Positions 11,742 to 23,333 of a stretch of 64,000 nucleotides of DNA are shown here, one piece after another. Below the pieces are notes generated by a model. That model had not been told where the DNA came from. It was given only the letters and a program-made list of their open reading frames with translations, and searched no databases. The stretch is from Theobroma cacao (taxonomy: Eukaryota; Streptophyta; Magnoliopsida; Malvales; Malvaceae): NCBI RefSeq assembly GCF_000208745.1, contig NC_030854.1:9665428-9729427 (forward strand), read 5' to 3'. Numbering within the stretch: the stretch's first letter is position 1; each line of letters starts with the position of its first letter. A program made the position numbers and the translations under genes.

Positions 11742-12357
11742 TTCATATGACTAGCTTGTGTATCATTGAAGCTTTAATTCTTCAAATTCTTTGTTATATA
11801 TGGAATCATTACTATCAAGTGATTAATCATTTAAGGGTTTAACGAGGGGTTTTAATAAGAATGAAACTAAATTGCATTGTTTTGAAAATAAATGCATCAT
11901 GATTTCTTTGAACTTTCCTTCTTGTTTGCTTGTTCCCTTCTTATGTTCACTCATGGAGTTTCCACTCACCATTTTCAACTTCATGTTTTCATATGAAGAG
12001 GCAGTAGATGACTAGGTCCAAGTGTCTTCGTAGATTCGACTCTTGGTAGGTGTCTCGGCATTCACTAGCTATACTTTCGTCCGAGTCTCTCCGTTGGAAA
12101 TCGAGTCTCCTTTTTTAGATGTATAGACAAATCTGATGTAAATTATTAAGATACATGTTGCAAACAATATATGTATATTTTGATGGGTAATGCCACTACG
12201 AGTTGGCAATGATTAGCATTATTTTGATCCAAAATTATGAAATGTGACTTTAGTAACTTTGAAGGAATAATGAACAAGTCACATAGATAGGCTTAATGGG
12301 CTTTGTCCATTGAGTCCATACGTCGGTCATGGGTTGGGATTTAGGTCATGACAGACT

Positions 12358-12573
12358 TGGTATCAAAGCAAAGGGTTGTAACTCGATCCTTGGGAACTTT
12401 TGCATGTGAACAGTTGCGAAGCATGATTCTCCGCCCAGGGGCTTATAAGGGATGGTGCTTCGTGATCTCCCACCTTATGAGTGCTTTGATAGGTATCATT
12501 TGTTGCCACCATAGCGAAGGGGAAAGGGTGCTTTGTGGTCACCCACCCCTAGTGACAGACTTGGTATTAGAGC
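12358..12573 (+). other. Duplicated primer binding site
   Basis: TGGTATCAAAGC at 12358-12369 follows the 5' LTR by four bases. A second site, TGGTATTAGAGC, is at 12562-12573. Both are preceded by TGACAGACT and followed by related sequence (GGTTGT...TCCT.GG), so the LTR/primer junction was duplicated 204 bp downstream. Each copy has one mismatch to the initiator tRNA-Met primer site. Bases 12574-12784 are leader with no other feature seen. Confidence 0.75.
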
Positions 12574-12784
12574 CCTAGGTTGTCTAGGTCCTAGGACTTC
12601 CTTTTGTTGGTCCAGCGGAGTGTCGAGTCTTTATGTGGAAAATTTAGTTGTGAAGTGTGAACCACGACACATTTTACAACCAAGGGACCGCATAGATTTC
12701 CTCTCTTAGAAACCACCTTTTCCTTTATGTATGATTATAGAAAAATGTGTTTGATAATAAGTGTTTGCTCTTGTCTAGGTAAGA

Positions 12785-13700
12785 ATGCCGCCTAAGACAC
12801 GAGCTACCTCAAGACGGATAAGGGAGCAAGATGCCCCTAATGAGATGATAGATAGGCCACGGGCATCCACCTTTAGGGGCCAAGGTAGACGTGGCAGGGC
12901 CACTAGACTAGTGAGGGCGGATACATCTGTGAGTAGCTGAGAGGAAAGACAGTCTTCGAGTGATGTAGATAGACAACCAACCGGGGGTGTTACCATTGAG
13001 GATTTGGCAGCAGGCCTACAGGGAGTCAATCAGGTTGTAGAGATGATGACGACCTATATGGATGATATACAGAGGGTAGTAGAGGGGAGACCTGCAGTAC
13101 AAGAATCCCCTAGCTCCCAAGGACAGGCCGACCGCCATCATAAGGTTGAGAGGGGTTATCTAAAGATTTCTTTTCCTTATTTTCTCAAGCTTAAGCCTTC
13201 ATCATTTTCGGGGTCTGATGCATCGAAAAAGCCCCAGATTTTCTTAGATAAGATGGAGAAAATTTGTGAGGCCTTGGGGTGTTCTAGTACTAGATCAGTT
13301 GAGCTAGCTGCCTTTCGATTAGAGGATGTGGCACAAGAGTGGTATGGCTACTTGCGTAGAGGTAGGCCAGTGGATGCAGAGCCGTTGACTTGAAAGGAAT
13401 TTAGTACAGCTTTTTTAGATCGATTCTTACCACTCAGTATATGTAATGCTAAAGCTAGAGAGTTTGAGGCTTTGGTACAGACCTCGAGTATGACGGTGTC
13501 AGAAAATGACATCAAATTCACGCAATTGGCTCGATATACACCCTATTTAGTTTCCACTAAGGAGATGAAGATTGAGAGGTTTGTGGATGGGCTAGTGGAG
13601 CTGTTGTTTAGGGCTGTGGTACCTCGACATTTCAATACCTACTTCTGCAGCAGTGGATTGCGCTCAGCAGATTGAGATGAGGACAAGTGAGAGTAGGGTT
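12785..13700 (+). pseudogene. Gag of family B element, broken
   Basis: Starts at the ATG of MPPKTRATSRR, with an Arg-rich N-terminus like that of the family A gag. The capsid-like region follows: [36 protein letters not shown] and [13 protein letters not shown]. In-frame stops are a TGA at 12938-12940 (a likely former CGA) and a TGA at 13391-13393 where related proteins have Trp (TGG). A frameshift near 13640 moves the rest ([13 protein letters not shown]) to another frame. The basic, Gly/Arg-rich linker to the zinc knuckle runs from about 13680 to 13970 in shifting frames. Confidence 0.9.
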
Positions 13701-13973
13701 ACAAGGGATAGAGTAAAAAGGGCCAAGAGAGGGGTTATCAAGGCCGTAAAGATTTCAGCAGTGGAATGTCATTTTCTAGCCATCAAGGTTCACAAAAGGA
13801 CTCATGACTACCCCAAAAGGGGAGTGACGTCACTAGTGTCAATACTGGATCAGGGCAGAAAACTTTTTAGTGGAGGAAGATAGCAAGATTCTAGACAGGG
13901 TAGTCAAGTTATCCACCCTTGTGATACTTATGGGAGACGACATAGTGGACAATGCTTCCGTACTGCGAGAGTT

Positions 13974-15402
13974 TGTTATGGGTGTGGTCAACTTAGACAT
14001 ATTAATGTTACCCACTTTTTTATCTCTCCATATTTTCATTTGGTTTGGATAAAGATCGTGTTAGGAGAAAAGAACAATTAGTAGTGTCTACTCTTTTAAA
14101 GGAGGTATTTGTGGCTGAATGGGAATACGAGTCCTGTGTAGTACGAGTCAAGGACAAAGACACTTCAGTGAATCTAGTGGTAATAGACACCTTAAACTTT
14201 GACGTGATCTTGGGGATGGATTGGCTATCACCCTGTCATGCTAGTGTGGACTGCTATCATAAATTGGTTAGATTTGATTTTCCTAGTGAATCATCATTAA
14301 GTATTCAGGGGGATAGGAGTAAGGCTCCAACTAATTTGATATCGGTCATGTCTACCAGAAAGTTATTAAGATAGGGTTGTTCAGGTTACTTGGCTGTGGT
14401 AAGGGATACTCAGGCAAAGGTTGGAGATATAAGCCAAGTGTCGGTGGTGAATGAGTTCATGGATGTATTTTCTAAGGAACTACCAGGTTTGCCTCCCGAA
14501 CGAGAGATTGAATTTTGCATAGATTTGATTCCCAACACTAGACCTATATCCATAATCCCATATAGAATGGCACTTGCGGAGCTTAAAGAGCTTAAGGATC
14601 AGTTAGAAGATTTATTGGATAAAGGCTTCATCCATCCTAGCATCTCACCATGTGGAGTGTCGGTGCTATTTGTGAAGAAGAAAGATGCGTTGCTTAGACT
14701 GTGCATTCATTATCGACAGCTTAATAAAGTGACGGTGAAGAATAAGTATCCCCTTCCAAGAATAGATGATTTATTTGATCAACTACAAGGAGCACAATGT
14801 TTCTCTAAGATAGATCTGTGATCTGGGTACCATCAGCTGAGAATCTGAAATGAAGATATACCAAAGACTGTATTTCGAACAAGATATGGGCACTATGAGT
14901 TCTTGGTGATGTCGTTCGGGCTCACGAATGCTCTTGCGACCTCTATGGATTTAATGAACCGAGTGTTCAAGCCCTATTTGGACAAGTTAGTGGTGGTGTT
15001 TATTGATGACATCTTAATATACTTAAAGAGCCGAGAAAAGCACGAGCAGCATCTTAAGATAGTGCTCCAAACTTTCAGAGAACATCGATTGTATGTCAAG
15101 TTCTCCAAGTGTGAGTTTTGGCTTGGAAGCATAGCATTCCTAGGGCATGTAGTATCCAAGGATGGGGTACAAGTTGATCCAAAGAAAGTTGAGGCAGTGG
15201 AAAATTGGCCAAGGCCAACATCAGTTACGGAGATTAGAAGCTTTTTGGGTTTAGCTAGCGATTATCATCGTTTTCTGAAGGACTTCTCCAAAATAGTCGC
15301 CCCTCTAATTAAGCTGACATGTAAAGATACAAAATTTGAGTGGTCTGATGCTTGTAAGGATAGCTTTGAGAAGCTTAAGGCATGTCTCACCACAATTTTA
15401 GT
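13974..15402 (+). pseudogene. Zinc knuckle, protease remnant and reverse transcriptase of family B element
   Basis: A degenerate knuckle ([10 protein letters not shown] at 13974-14003, last Cys lost) runs straight into protease sequence that begins after the active site (THFFISPYF). The DSGA motif is therefore deleted. The rest of the protease is present (FDVILGMDWLS). RT follows with [59 protein letters not shown] and the catalytic box [12 protein letters not shown] near 15000. Stops are a TAG near 14372, a TGA at 14819-14821 (ahead of SGYHQLRI) and a TGA near 14847. The connection domain ([12 protein letters not shown]) is cut by the solo LTR at 15403. Confidence 0.92.
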
Positions 15403-17956
15403 TGTGAGACCTCAACCTCTATAGGCTTGTAACTAAGCATAGACACAATAACACGGGCTAGGGGTAGTTTCGTCATTTCTTCTAATAAGCTCCCCAAAGT
15501 TGGTTTTATGATATTTTAAGGTCTAAATAGGCATAAGATCGCATAAATGATGTGTAATGATGAAAACATGAAGAAAACTAGAAATAACAATAATTTTCAC
15601 AATAGGGGTAAAATGGTCATTTTTCACCTCGAGTCACCATTTTTGAAGTTTCGCAAACTCGAGCATGTCTAGACCATTATGGACCTTGTCCTAGTGTCAA
15701 AAGAGTAAAAAGATTTCATATAGGGGTGGATAAGGACAAGTTAACTTACTAAGGGCATTTTCATAATTTTTAAGGGAGTGGATAAGCTTGGGCTATAAAT
15801 ATTTTCTCCTTCAAGTAACTTCTTCTTCTTCTTCTTTTCCCATCTCACATTGCTTCCATCCTCCATGGAAGCTTGATATGGAGCTTGCATAATTTTCTCT
15901 CTCTAGCTCTAGTTTTCATACTTTTGTGCCCTTTTGACTAGAACCCTTGTATTCTTTCACTCTCTCACTTTAAAACCCTTGAAAAATCCTACTTCCATAC
16001 TTTCTCTCACTAGCTAAGTGTTTAGAGAGAGAAAGAGAAAGAAAACCCTATAATAAGCTTGGGAATTGTTGGAAAGAATTTCAAAGTTATAAAGCTAGCA
16101 AGGGGAGTAGTAAATTAGAATTGAGTTTTAAGTGTTGATAATGTTTAGTGATTGATTTGTGAGTTTATTGTTGAGATTGTGTATTGACTTTAATGCGATT
16201 AGGTAGTGAACATAGATAGCCATTTAAAATAGCAATTGAAGGCTAGTTAAAAGATAGCTTTTAGGGTTTATAGTGTGTGAATTAACATAATACTGATGCT
16301 AATGTGATTCTAGGTTCTAACGAAGCCCCATTACCCCAATTGGATCATTAAGGGAATTAGAGTCAGCTAAAGGCTCAACAATATACCGGTGAGTGAACTG
16401 CATTTCAAATTCGTTTTGGGGAATGTGATTGTTTGTACAAAGCGGTTAAATGATTTTATACAACTTTTCTTAAAAATGAGTGCCTTGGGAACAAGCTTTT
16501 GAGAAATGGGTTATGTTGTGATATGTGGCTATTATGGATTCCTACACTACTACATTATGTTGATATATGTATATACGTACGAATATATTATTGTGTAATT
16601 ATATGGACTCGACTATGTGCGAGTAGGGAGTGCGCATAAGCTGATGATGACTCGGTTATGTGCGAGTAGGGAGTGCGCATAAATCGGTGATGACCCAGCC
16701 ATGTGCGAGTAGGGAATGCGCATGAGCTGGTGATAATGGGATGGTGTGCATGATGATGATGATCGGATGGTGTGCATGATGATGATGGGTATATGTATAT
16801 ATATATATACATATGTAAACATGTGTGTTATAAGAAATTTATGAGTAATAGTATATGGTTGTAATGTATGTGAAATTCGGTATGTTAAACTTTGGGAAGC
16901 TATTATGTGTTTCTTATTGGTTTTGGACATTTCAGCAGGGTGGTTTTCTTTAGGAGGAAGGGAAATTTTTCATTGGTGCCCTATTTCTTACTGCAGCGAG
17001 AAACTCTCGGGTTTTTGGAGGGTGGCTGGCTGGAAACTCGCTGCAGCAAGAAAATACTATAACATTCTCGCTGTAGCGAGAAAGCTTTTGTCTTGGGGTA
17101 GACATTTTGCTGCAGCGAAAAACTTTCTATTTTGTCTGACATCTTGATCAATTGTTGCCCTATTTTCCACTTCTTTGCTACCATATTTGAGTATGGATTT
17201 CCAACATTACGGAATAAATGATTTAAGTTTAAAATGAGAAGGTTTGGTGAGAAACCCTTAGCCAGTTGAGAAACCCTCGTTCGACTACTAACTTAAATCC
17301 CAATGAGAATGCCTTTCCGCTGCAACGAAGATTCGTTGTCGCATTTGACTTGTTTGTGTATCATTGAAGCTTTCATTTTTTTCAAATTGTTTGTTATGTA
17401 TGGGTTTATGATTTCAAATGATTAATTATTTATGGGTTTAATGAGGGGTTTTAATGTGAACGAAACTAAATTGTATTATTTTAAAACAATTGCATCATGA
17501 TTTTAAATCCTTGCTTAATGTTACTTGTTCCCTTCCTTGTTCACTCACTAGGTTTATACTCACCGTTTTCAACTTCATGTTTTCAGATCACGAGACTGTT
17601 GGTAACTAGGTCGAGGTGCCCTTGTAGACTCGACTATTGGTAGGTGTCTCGGCATTCAGTAGCTATGCATTCGTCGAGTTTCTCCGTTGGACATCGAGTC
17701 TCCTTTTGATATGTATAGACAAACTTAATGTAAATTATTAGAATACATGTTGTAGACAATGTATGTATATTTTAAATGAGTAATGCCAGTACGAGTTGGC
17801 AATGTCTATCACTATTTTGATTCAAAGTTATGAAATGTGACTTAGCAATATTTGATGGAATGATGAGTAGGATAAATAGATAGGCTTGCTTGGGCTTAGT
17901 GGACTACGTCCATTGGGCCCTTACGCTAGTCATGGCCTGGAATTTGGGTTGTAACA
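15403..17956 (+). mobile_element. Solo family B LTR inserted in pol
   Basis: A 2,554-bp LTR, starting TGTGAGACCTC and ending GGTTGTAACA, with no internal region. It is flanked by a perfect 5-bp duplication TTAGT (15398-15402 and 17957-17961). The host reading frame continues in phase across one copy of the duplication, which shows the exact insertion point. It contains a TATA box at 15794, hairpin repeats at 16613-16745 and about five GCTGCAGC words at 16985-17330. It was left by recombination between the two LTRs of a younger insertion. Confidence 0.96.
16613..16745 (+). repeat. Tandem hairpin repeats, TATGTGCG type, in solo LTR
   Basis: Three units of about 50 bp built on TATGTGCG...AGTAGGGA...TGCGCATA. 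The arms pair throughout if G-U pairs are allowed. The word differs from the GTGCAC version in the flanking element's LTRs, but the unit layout is the same. Two shorter GATGGTGTGCATGAT units follow. Confidence 0.8.
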
Positions 17957-19900
17957 TTAGTATTAAGCCTACAGCAAGGCATAGGGGGTTATACGGTATT
18001 ATGTGATGCATCGTGGGTTGGTTTAGGGTGTGTACTAATGCAGGATGGAAAGGTGATTACGTATGCATCAAGGCAACTTAAAAGGCATGAGTAGAATTAC
18101 CCCGGACACGATTTGGAAATGGCAACAATCGTGTTTTCCTTGAAGATTTTGAGGCATTATTTGTATGGTGAGACTTGTGAGATATATACAGACCACAAAA
18201 GTCTTAAGTATATATTTCAGCAGAGGGATCTTAACTTGTGGCAACATAGGTGGATGGAGCTGCTAAAAGATTATGATTGTACTATTCTCTACCATCCCGG
18301 TAAGGCAAATGTAGTGGCGGATGCCTTGAGTCAAAAATCGATGGGAAGTTTGGCACATATTTCCACAGATAGGAGATTCTTGATTAGAGAGATGCATAGT
18401 TTGGGAGATATGGGTGTGCACTTGGAAGTTTCAGAAGCAAATGCATTGCTAGCACATTTTAGAGTGAAGCCTATCTTAATGGACCGGATTAAAGAAGTAC
18501 AAAGTAAAGATGACTTTGTAGCTAAGGCCTTAGAGGACCCTCAAGGAAGGAAAGGGAAAATGTTTACTAAAGGCACAAATGGAGTGTTGAGGTATGGAAC
18601 TAGACTTTATGTGCCCGCTAGTGATGGATTGAGGAGAGAAATATTGGAGGAAGCACACATGGCAGCCTATGTGGTACATCTAGGGGCTATAAAGATGTAT
18701 CAAGATCTGAAGGAGATGTGTTGGTGGGAAGAACTCGAGAAATATGTAGCTGAGTTCGTCTCCAAGTGCCTGGTTTGTCAGCAGGTTAAGGCCGAGCATC
18801 AAAGGCTTGCAGGGCTACTACAGCCATTACTAGTGCCCGAATGGAAGTGGGAGCATATTGCAATGGACTTTGTAATGAGTTTACCTCGGACTAGTGGGGG
18901 TTACGACTCAATCTGGGTCATAGTAGATCGGTTAACGAAATCAGCTCACTTCATTTCGGTTAAAACTACATACAGGGTCGCCCAGTACGCCTAGCTTTAT
19001 GTAAACGAGATAAAACGACTGCATGCCATTCCTATTTCTATAGTATCCGACAGGGGGGCACAATTCACCAGTAGTTTCTGGGAAAAGCTACAACAAGCAT
19101 TGAGCACTAAGTTGGATTTTAGCACAGCTTTCCACCCTCAAATAGATGGGCAGTCTGAACGGACGATACAAATATTGGAAGATATGTTAAGGGCCTGTGT
19201 AATAGACCTTGGGGTCAAGTGGGATCGATATCTACCCTTAGTAGAGTTTTCCTACAACAACAGTTTCCAAGCTAGTATCCAAATGGCACCATTTGAAGCA
19301 TTATATGGACGGCGATGTAGGTCACCCATTGGATGGCTAGAGGTGGGAGAAAGGAAACTCTTGGGGCCTGAGTTGGTGCAGGACGCCATCGAGAAGATAC
19401 ATATGATTCAACAGAGGATGTTGTCAGCACAAAGTAGACAAAAATCATATATTGATAACAGACGGAGAGACTTGCTGTTTCAAGTAGAAGATCATGAATT
19501 TTCGAAGGTCTCACCAACAAAGGGGGTAATGAGATTTGGCAAGAAAGGAAAATTGAGTCCTTGGTATATAGGACCCTTCGAGATCTTAGAAAGGGTTGGA
19601 GCAGTGGCTTACCGTTTGGCGCTACCACCAGACCTCTTGAACATTCATCATGTATTCCATGTGTCAATGCTTAGAAAATATAACCTAGATCCATCTCATG
19701 TAGTATGGTATGAAACCATCCAGCTAAACGATGATTTGACCTATGAGGAGCAACCAGTAGCTATTCTTGATTGACAAGTCAAAAAGCTTTGTTCAAAAGA
19801 TGTACCCTCGGTGAAAGTGTCATGGCAAAATTAAACTAGTGAGGAGGTAACAAGGGAGGTCGAGGAAGAGATGCGGACAAAGTAGCCCCACATTTTTTAT
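17957..19900 (+). pseudogene. RNase H, integrase and chromodomain of family B element
   Basis: Continues pol after the solo LTR. RNase H shows a first Asp in CDASWVGLG, then [22 protein letters not shown] and NVVADALS. Integrase has the HHCC region ([17 protein letters not shown]) and core ([23 protein letters not shown]), then YIGPFEIL...VAYRLALPP and a chromodomain (LTYEEQPVAILD, VPSVKVSW). Stops are a TAG near 18090, a TAG near 18993 and a TGA at about 19772 where related chromodomains have Arg. The frame is otherwise continuous from 17962 to about 19770, so this is the best-preserved coding block of the window's transposons. Confidence 0.93.
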
Positions 19901-19956
19901 GCATAGAGGTAAGTTACCTTACAGTTGAATTTAAATTCGAGGATCGAATTTCTTTT

Positions 19957-19968
19957 AGTAGGGGAGAG
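19957..19968 (+). other. Polypurine tract of family B element
   Basis: TAGTAGGGGAGAG immediately precedes the TGTGAGACC start of the 3' LTR, as expected for the plus-strand primer. Confidence 0.85.
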
Positions 19969-22610
19969 TGTGAGACCTCGACCTCTATAGGCTCGTAACT
20001 AGGAACAGATGCAATAAAACGGGCTAGGGGTAGTTTTGTCATTTCTTTAGTAAGCCGTTAAAAGTAAGTTTTAAACAATATTAAAGCCTAAGTAGGCCTA
20101 AGGTATAAATGAATGATGAAATATGGGTAAAATGACGAAGGAAATAAAAATGATGATGATTTCCACGATATGGGCAAAATGATCATTTTTCATCTCGAGT
20201 TAAAATTTTTAAGTTTTTACGAACCCGAACATTTTAAACCATTATGGACTTTGTTTCAATGTCAAAAGAGTAAAAAGATTGCATAAAGGATTGGAGGAGA
20301 ACAAGCTAACTTATTGAGGTCATTTTGGTAATTTAAGTGGAGTGGATAAGCTTAGGTTGTAAATATCATCTTCCAGTAGCTTCTTCTCCCATTTTCCTAC
20401 AGCTTCTTCTCCCATTTTCCAGTAGCTTTTTCTTCTTCTTCCTTCTTCTCTTTCACGTTGCTTTCATCCTCCATGGAAGCTTGATATGAAACCTCCATAA
20501 CCTCTCAAAAAATAGCTCTAATTTTCAAGCATTTGTGCACTTTTGCATAGAACCCTTTTGCTCTTTCACTTTCTCACTTTAAAACCCTTAATAAGTCTTA
20601 ATTCCATACTGTCTCTCACTAGCTAGATGTTTTAGAGAGAGAAAAAGAGGGAGCTTCAATAAGAGCTTGAAAGTTTTTAGAAAGAATTTCAATTTCAAAG
20701 CTACCAAAGTGAGTAGTAAATTAGAGTTGAATTTTAAGTGTTGAGAAGGGCTAAAGATTAGACTTGTGAATATTTTGTAGTTGAGGTTGTTCATTCATTT
20801 TAGAGTGATTAGAATAATGAAAATAGATAGCCAATTAGATGGCCATTGGAAGCTAGTTAAGAGATAGCTTTTAGAATTTATAAGTATTGGAATTGATTTA
20901 ATTGTGATGCTAATGTGATGATTAGGTTCCAACGAAGCCCCACCGTCCCATTTGGACCATTAGGGAAGTTAGAGTCGACTAAAGGTTCATAAAATACCGG
21001 TGACTGAACTTGCATTTCTAAATTATTTTGGGAATATGACTGTATTTGCACAAAACCTTTGAATGATTTTATCCAACTTTTCTTAAAAACGGGTGCCTTG
21101 GGAACAAGCCCTTGATAAATTGTCTCTATGTTGTGACTTGTGGCTATTATGGATTCATGCACTATTACATTGTGTTAGTATATATATATATATGTTGTGC
21201 ATGGATGGTTGATATTGTGTGATAATGATAACCGTGCGTGTGCACGATGTGGGGGGATGCACATGTCAGTGATGACAGTGGTGAGGGAGTTGGATGATGA
21301 AAATGCCCGTGTGCACGATGTGAGGGGATGCACACGATGGCACTAATTGTGCATGATGTGGGGGGATGGACACGATGACCCCCGCTATGTGCACGATGTG
21401 GGGGGATGGACATGAGCTCGGTGAGACCATGGTGGTATTGGTGTTTTTCTATGTATATATGTATATATACATTTAAGAAATAAAAGTTCATGCATATGGT
21501 ATATGATTGTAATGCATATGAAAATTTGGCATGCTGAACTTTGGGAATTATTAGGTGTTTCATGTTGATTTTGTCATTTCAACAGGATGGCCTTTTTCTT
21601 GAGAGAATGGAAACTTTTCTTTAGTGCCCTGTTTCTCGCTGCAGCGAGAAACTCTCAGGTTTGAGAGGTTTGCCTGACCTGGTTCTCGCTGCAGCGAGAA
21701 ATATTCTGTTTTGGCCACTTGAATTTCGCTGCAGCAAGAAACTTTCTGTCCGGTATGCTATCTTGCTGATCCTTGCCATATATTTCCATTTCATCTAACC
21801 ATAGTTGATCATGGACTCCCAACATTTAGGGGTTTATTTAATTAAGTTTGAAATGAGGAATTTTAAAGAGAAACCCTCAGCCAGTTGAGAAACCCTCGTC
21901 CAGCTAATAACTTGAGCGAAATTTCGCTGCAGCGAAAATTCATTCTCGCTGTAGCGAGAATGCCTTCCCGTTGCAGCGAGGACTCGTCGTTTCATATGAC
22001 TAGCTTGTATATCACTGAAGCTTTAATTCTTCAAATTCTTTGTTATGTATAGAATCATTACTATCAAGTGATTAATCATTTAAGGGTTTAACGAGGGGTT
22101 TTAATAAGAATGAAACTAAATTGCATTGTTTTGAAAATAAATGCATCATGATTTCTTTGAACATTCCTTCTCGTTTGCTTGTTCCTTTCTATGTTCACTC
22201 ATTGAGTTTATACTCACCGTTTTCAACTTCATGTTTTCAGATGAGGAGGCAATTGATAACTAGTCCAAGTGTCCTCATAGATTCGACTCTTGGTAGGTGT
22301 CTCAGCATTCAGTAGCTGTACTTTAGTCTGAGTCTTTCCGTTGGAAATTGAGTCTCTTTTTTGAGATGTATAGACAAATCTGATGTAAATTATTAAGATA
22401 CATGTTGCAGACAATATATGTATATTTTGATGGGTAATGCCACTACGAGTTGGCAATGATTAGCATTATTTTGATTCGAAATTATGAAATGTGACTTTAG
22501 TAACTTTGAGGGAATAATGAACAGGTCACATAGATAGGCTTGCTTGGGCTTAATGGGCTATGTCCATTGAGTCCATGCGCCGATCATGGCCCGAGATTTG
22601 GGTCGTGACA
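19969..22610 (+). repeat. 3' LTR of family B element
   Basis: 2,642 bp, from TGTGAGACCTC to GGTCGTGACA, followed by the duplication ACTTT. It matches the 5' LTR along its length but differs by indels, mainly inside the palindrome array. Hairpin repeats lie at 21228-21425. An acceptor-like ATGTTTTCAG ends at 22240. Confidence 0.95.
21631..21990 (+). repeat. Palindrome array, 3' LTR of family B element
   Basis: Six words. The one at 21631-21652 is a perfect 22-bp palindrome with core CTCGCTGCAGCGAG; that at 21683-21700 is a perfect 18-bp one. The last three (near 21915-21990) are spaced 22 and 22 bp apart. The 5' LTR has about two more words in this region overall, but it lacks one that is present here. 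Confidence 0.88.
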
Positions 22611-22810
22611 ACTTTGAGGTAATACAAATATGAATATTCAGTTGCTATAAAATATTGCTGAAACATTCATCGTCGAGATTTACAACATATAGGTTTAAAG
22701 ATGATGGATGGAATGAGGAACAAGATCTCATAAAGAGGCTTGCTTGGGCCTAATAGGTTACGCTTATTGGGTCCATGCGCTGGTCATGGCCCAGGATTTT
22801 GGTCGTGACA
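22611..22810 (+). repeat. Family B LTR fragment, right part (continues from 9712)
   Basis: After the ACTTT duplication the interrupted host LTR resumes and ends at GGTCGTGACA (22810), with the family's terminal block (GGCTTGCTTGGGCC...GTCATGGCCC). No primer site follows, so this host LTR was probably itself solo or is a fragment. Confidence 0.8.
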
Positions 22811-23333
22811 CTAATAATCTTGGAGTCCGTGGTTTCCATTGTTGGTCCATTAGCATGGAAAACATGTCAATCCCTACGGGCGAGCTAGAATCAAGATCAT
22901 GACAAACTAGGTCTTCAAATGGATAAGTCCTTTTAGGTGGATTATGAGGTGAGACCTCGTATGGAGTTTCACTAAGTAAAAAGCTTAAAAGAATGAAACA
23001 ATGGTTGTTAAACTCATGATGAATTTACTATTAACTTCCCTACGGTAGCTCTGTTAGTAAACTTCATGGACGAAAGGAAAGCGCTCCTCAACCATGTTAG
23101 GTATGAAAATACAAGTAACATAGTTAAGTGGAAAAGTCCCAGTTTACTTGGTAGTAAATTATCACGGCCCACAATTGATTTATTTATTACGAAAAGGTGA
23201 ATGGTCGTCGAACTAATAGTATAATTTAAAGGGTTTTATATATTATCATCGCATTCATGCATCATGAAATGTTCAAAATCCATATATAACTAATATGCTT
23301 ACATTTCAATTGTAATTTCAGAAACATATCCAT

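Larger units (their letters stand above)
9713..12353 (+). repeat. 5' LTR of family B element
   Basis: Starts TGTGAGACCTC and ends GGTCATGACA just before the primer site. In order it holds a TATA box at 10103, a splice-donor-like site at 10431, an exon-like block at 10648-10722, a TA microsatellite near 10905, hairpin repeats at 10952-11149 and a palindrome array at 11351-11741. Because the TATA box is only about 390 bp from the LTR start, about 2.2 kb of the LTR would be transcribed leader. Confidence 0.95.
9713..22610 (+). mobile_element. Full-length Ty3/gypsy chromovirus, Tekay-like (family B)
   Basis: A structurally complete element with two LTRs (9713-12353 and 19969-22610, about 2.64 kb each), a primer site, gag-pol, a polypurine tract and a perfect 5-bp target duplication ACTTT (9708-9712 and 22611-22615). 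A solo LTR inserted at 15403 splits pol. By eye the first 280 bp of the two LTRs are about 91 percent identical, so the insertion is old. Gag-pol has several stops and a frameshift, and it lacks the protease active site. The element could be mobilised only by another copy's enzymes, if at all. Confidence 0.95.
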
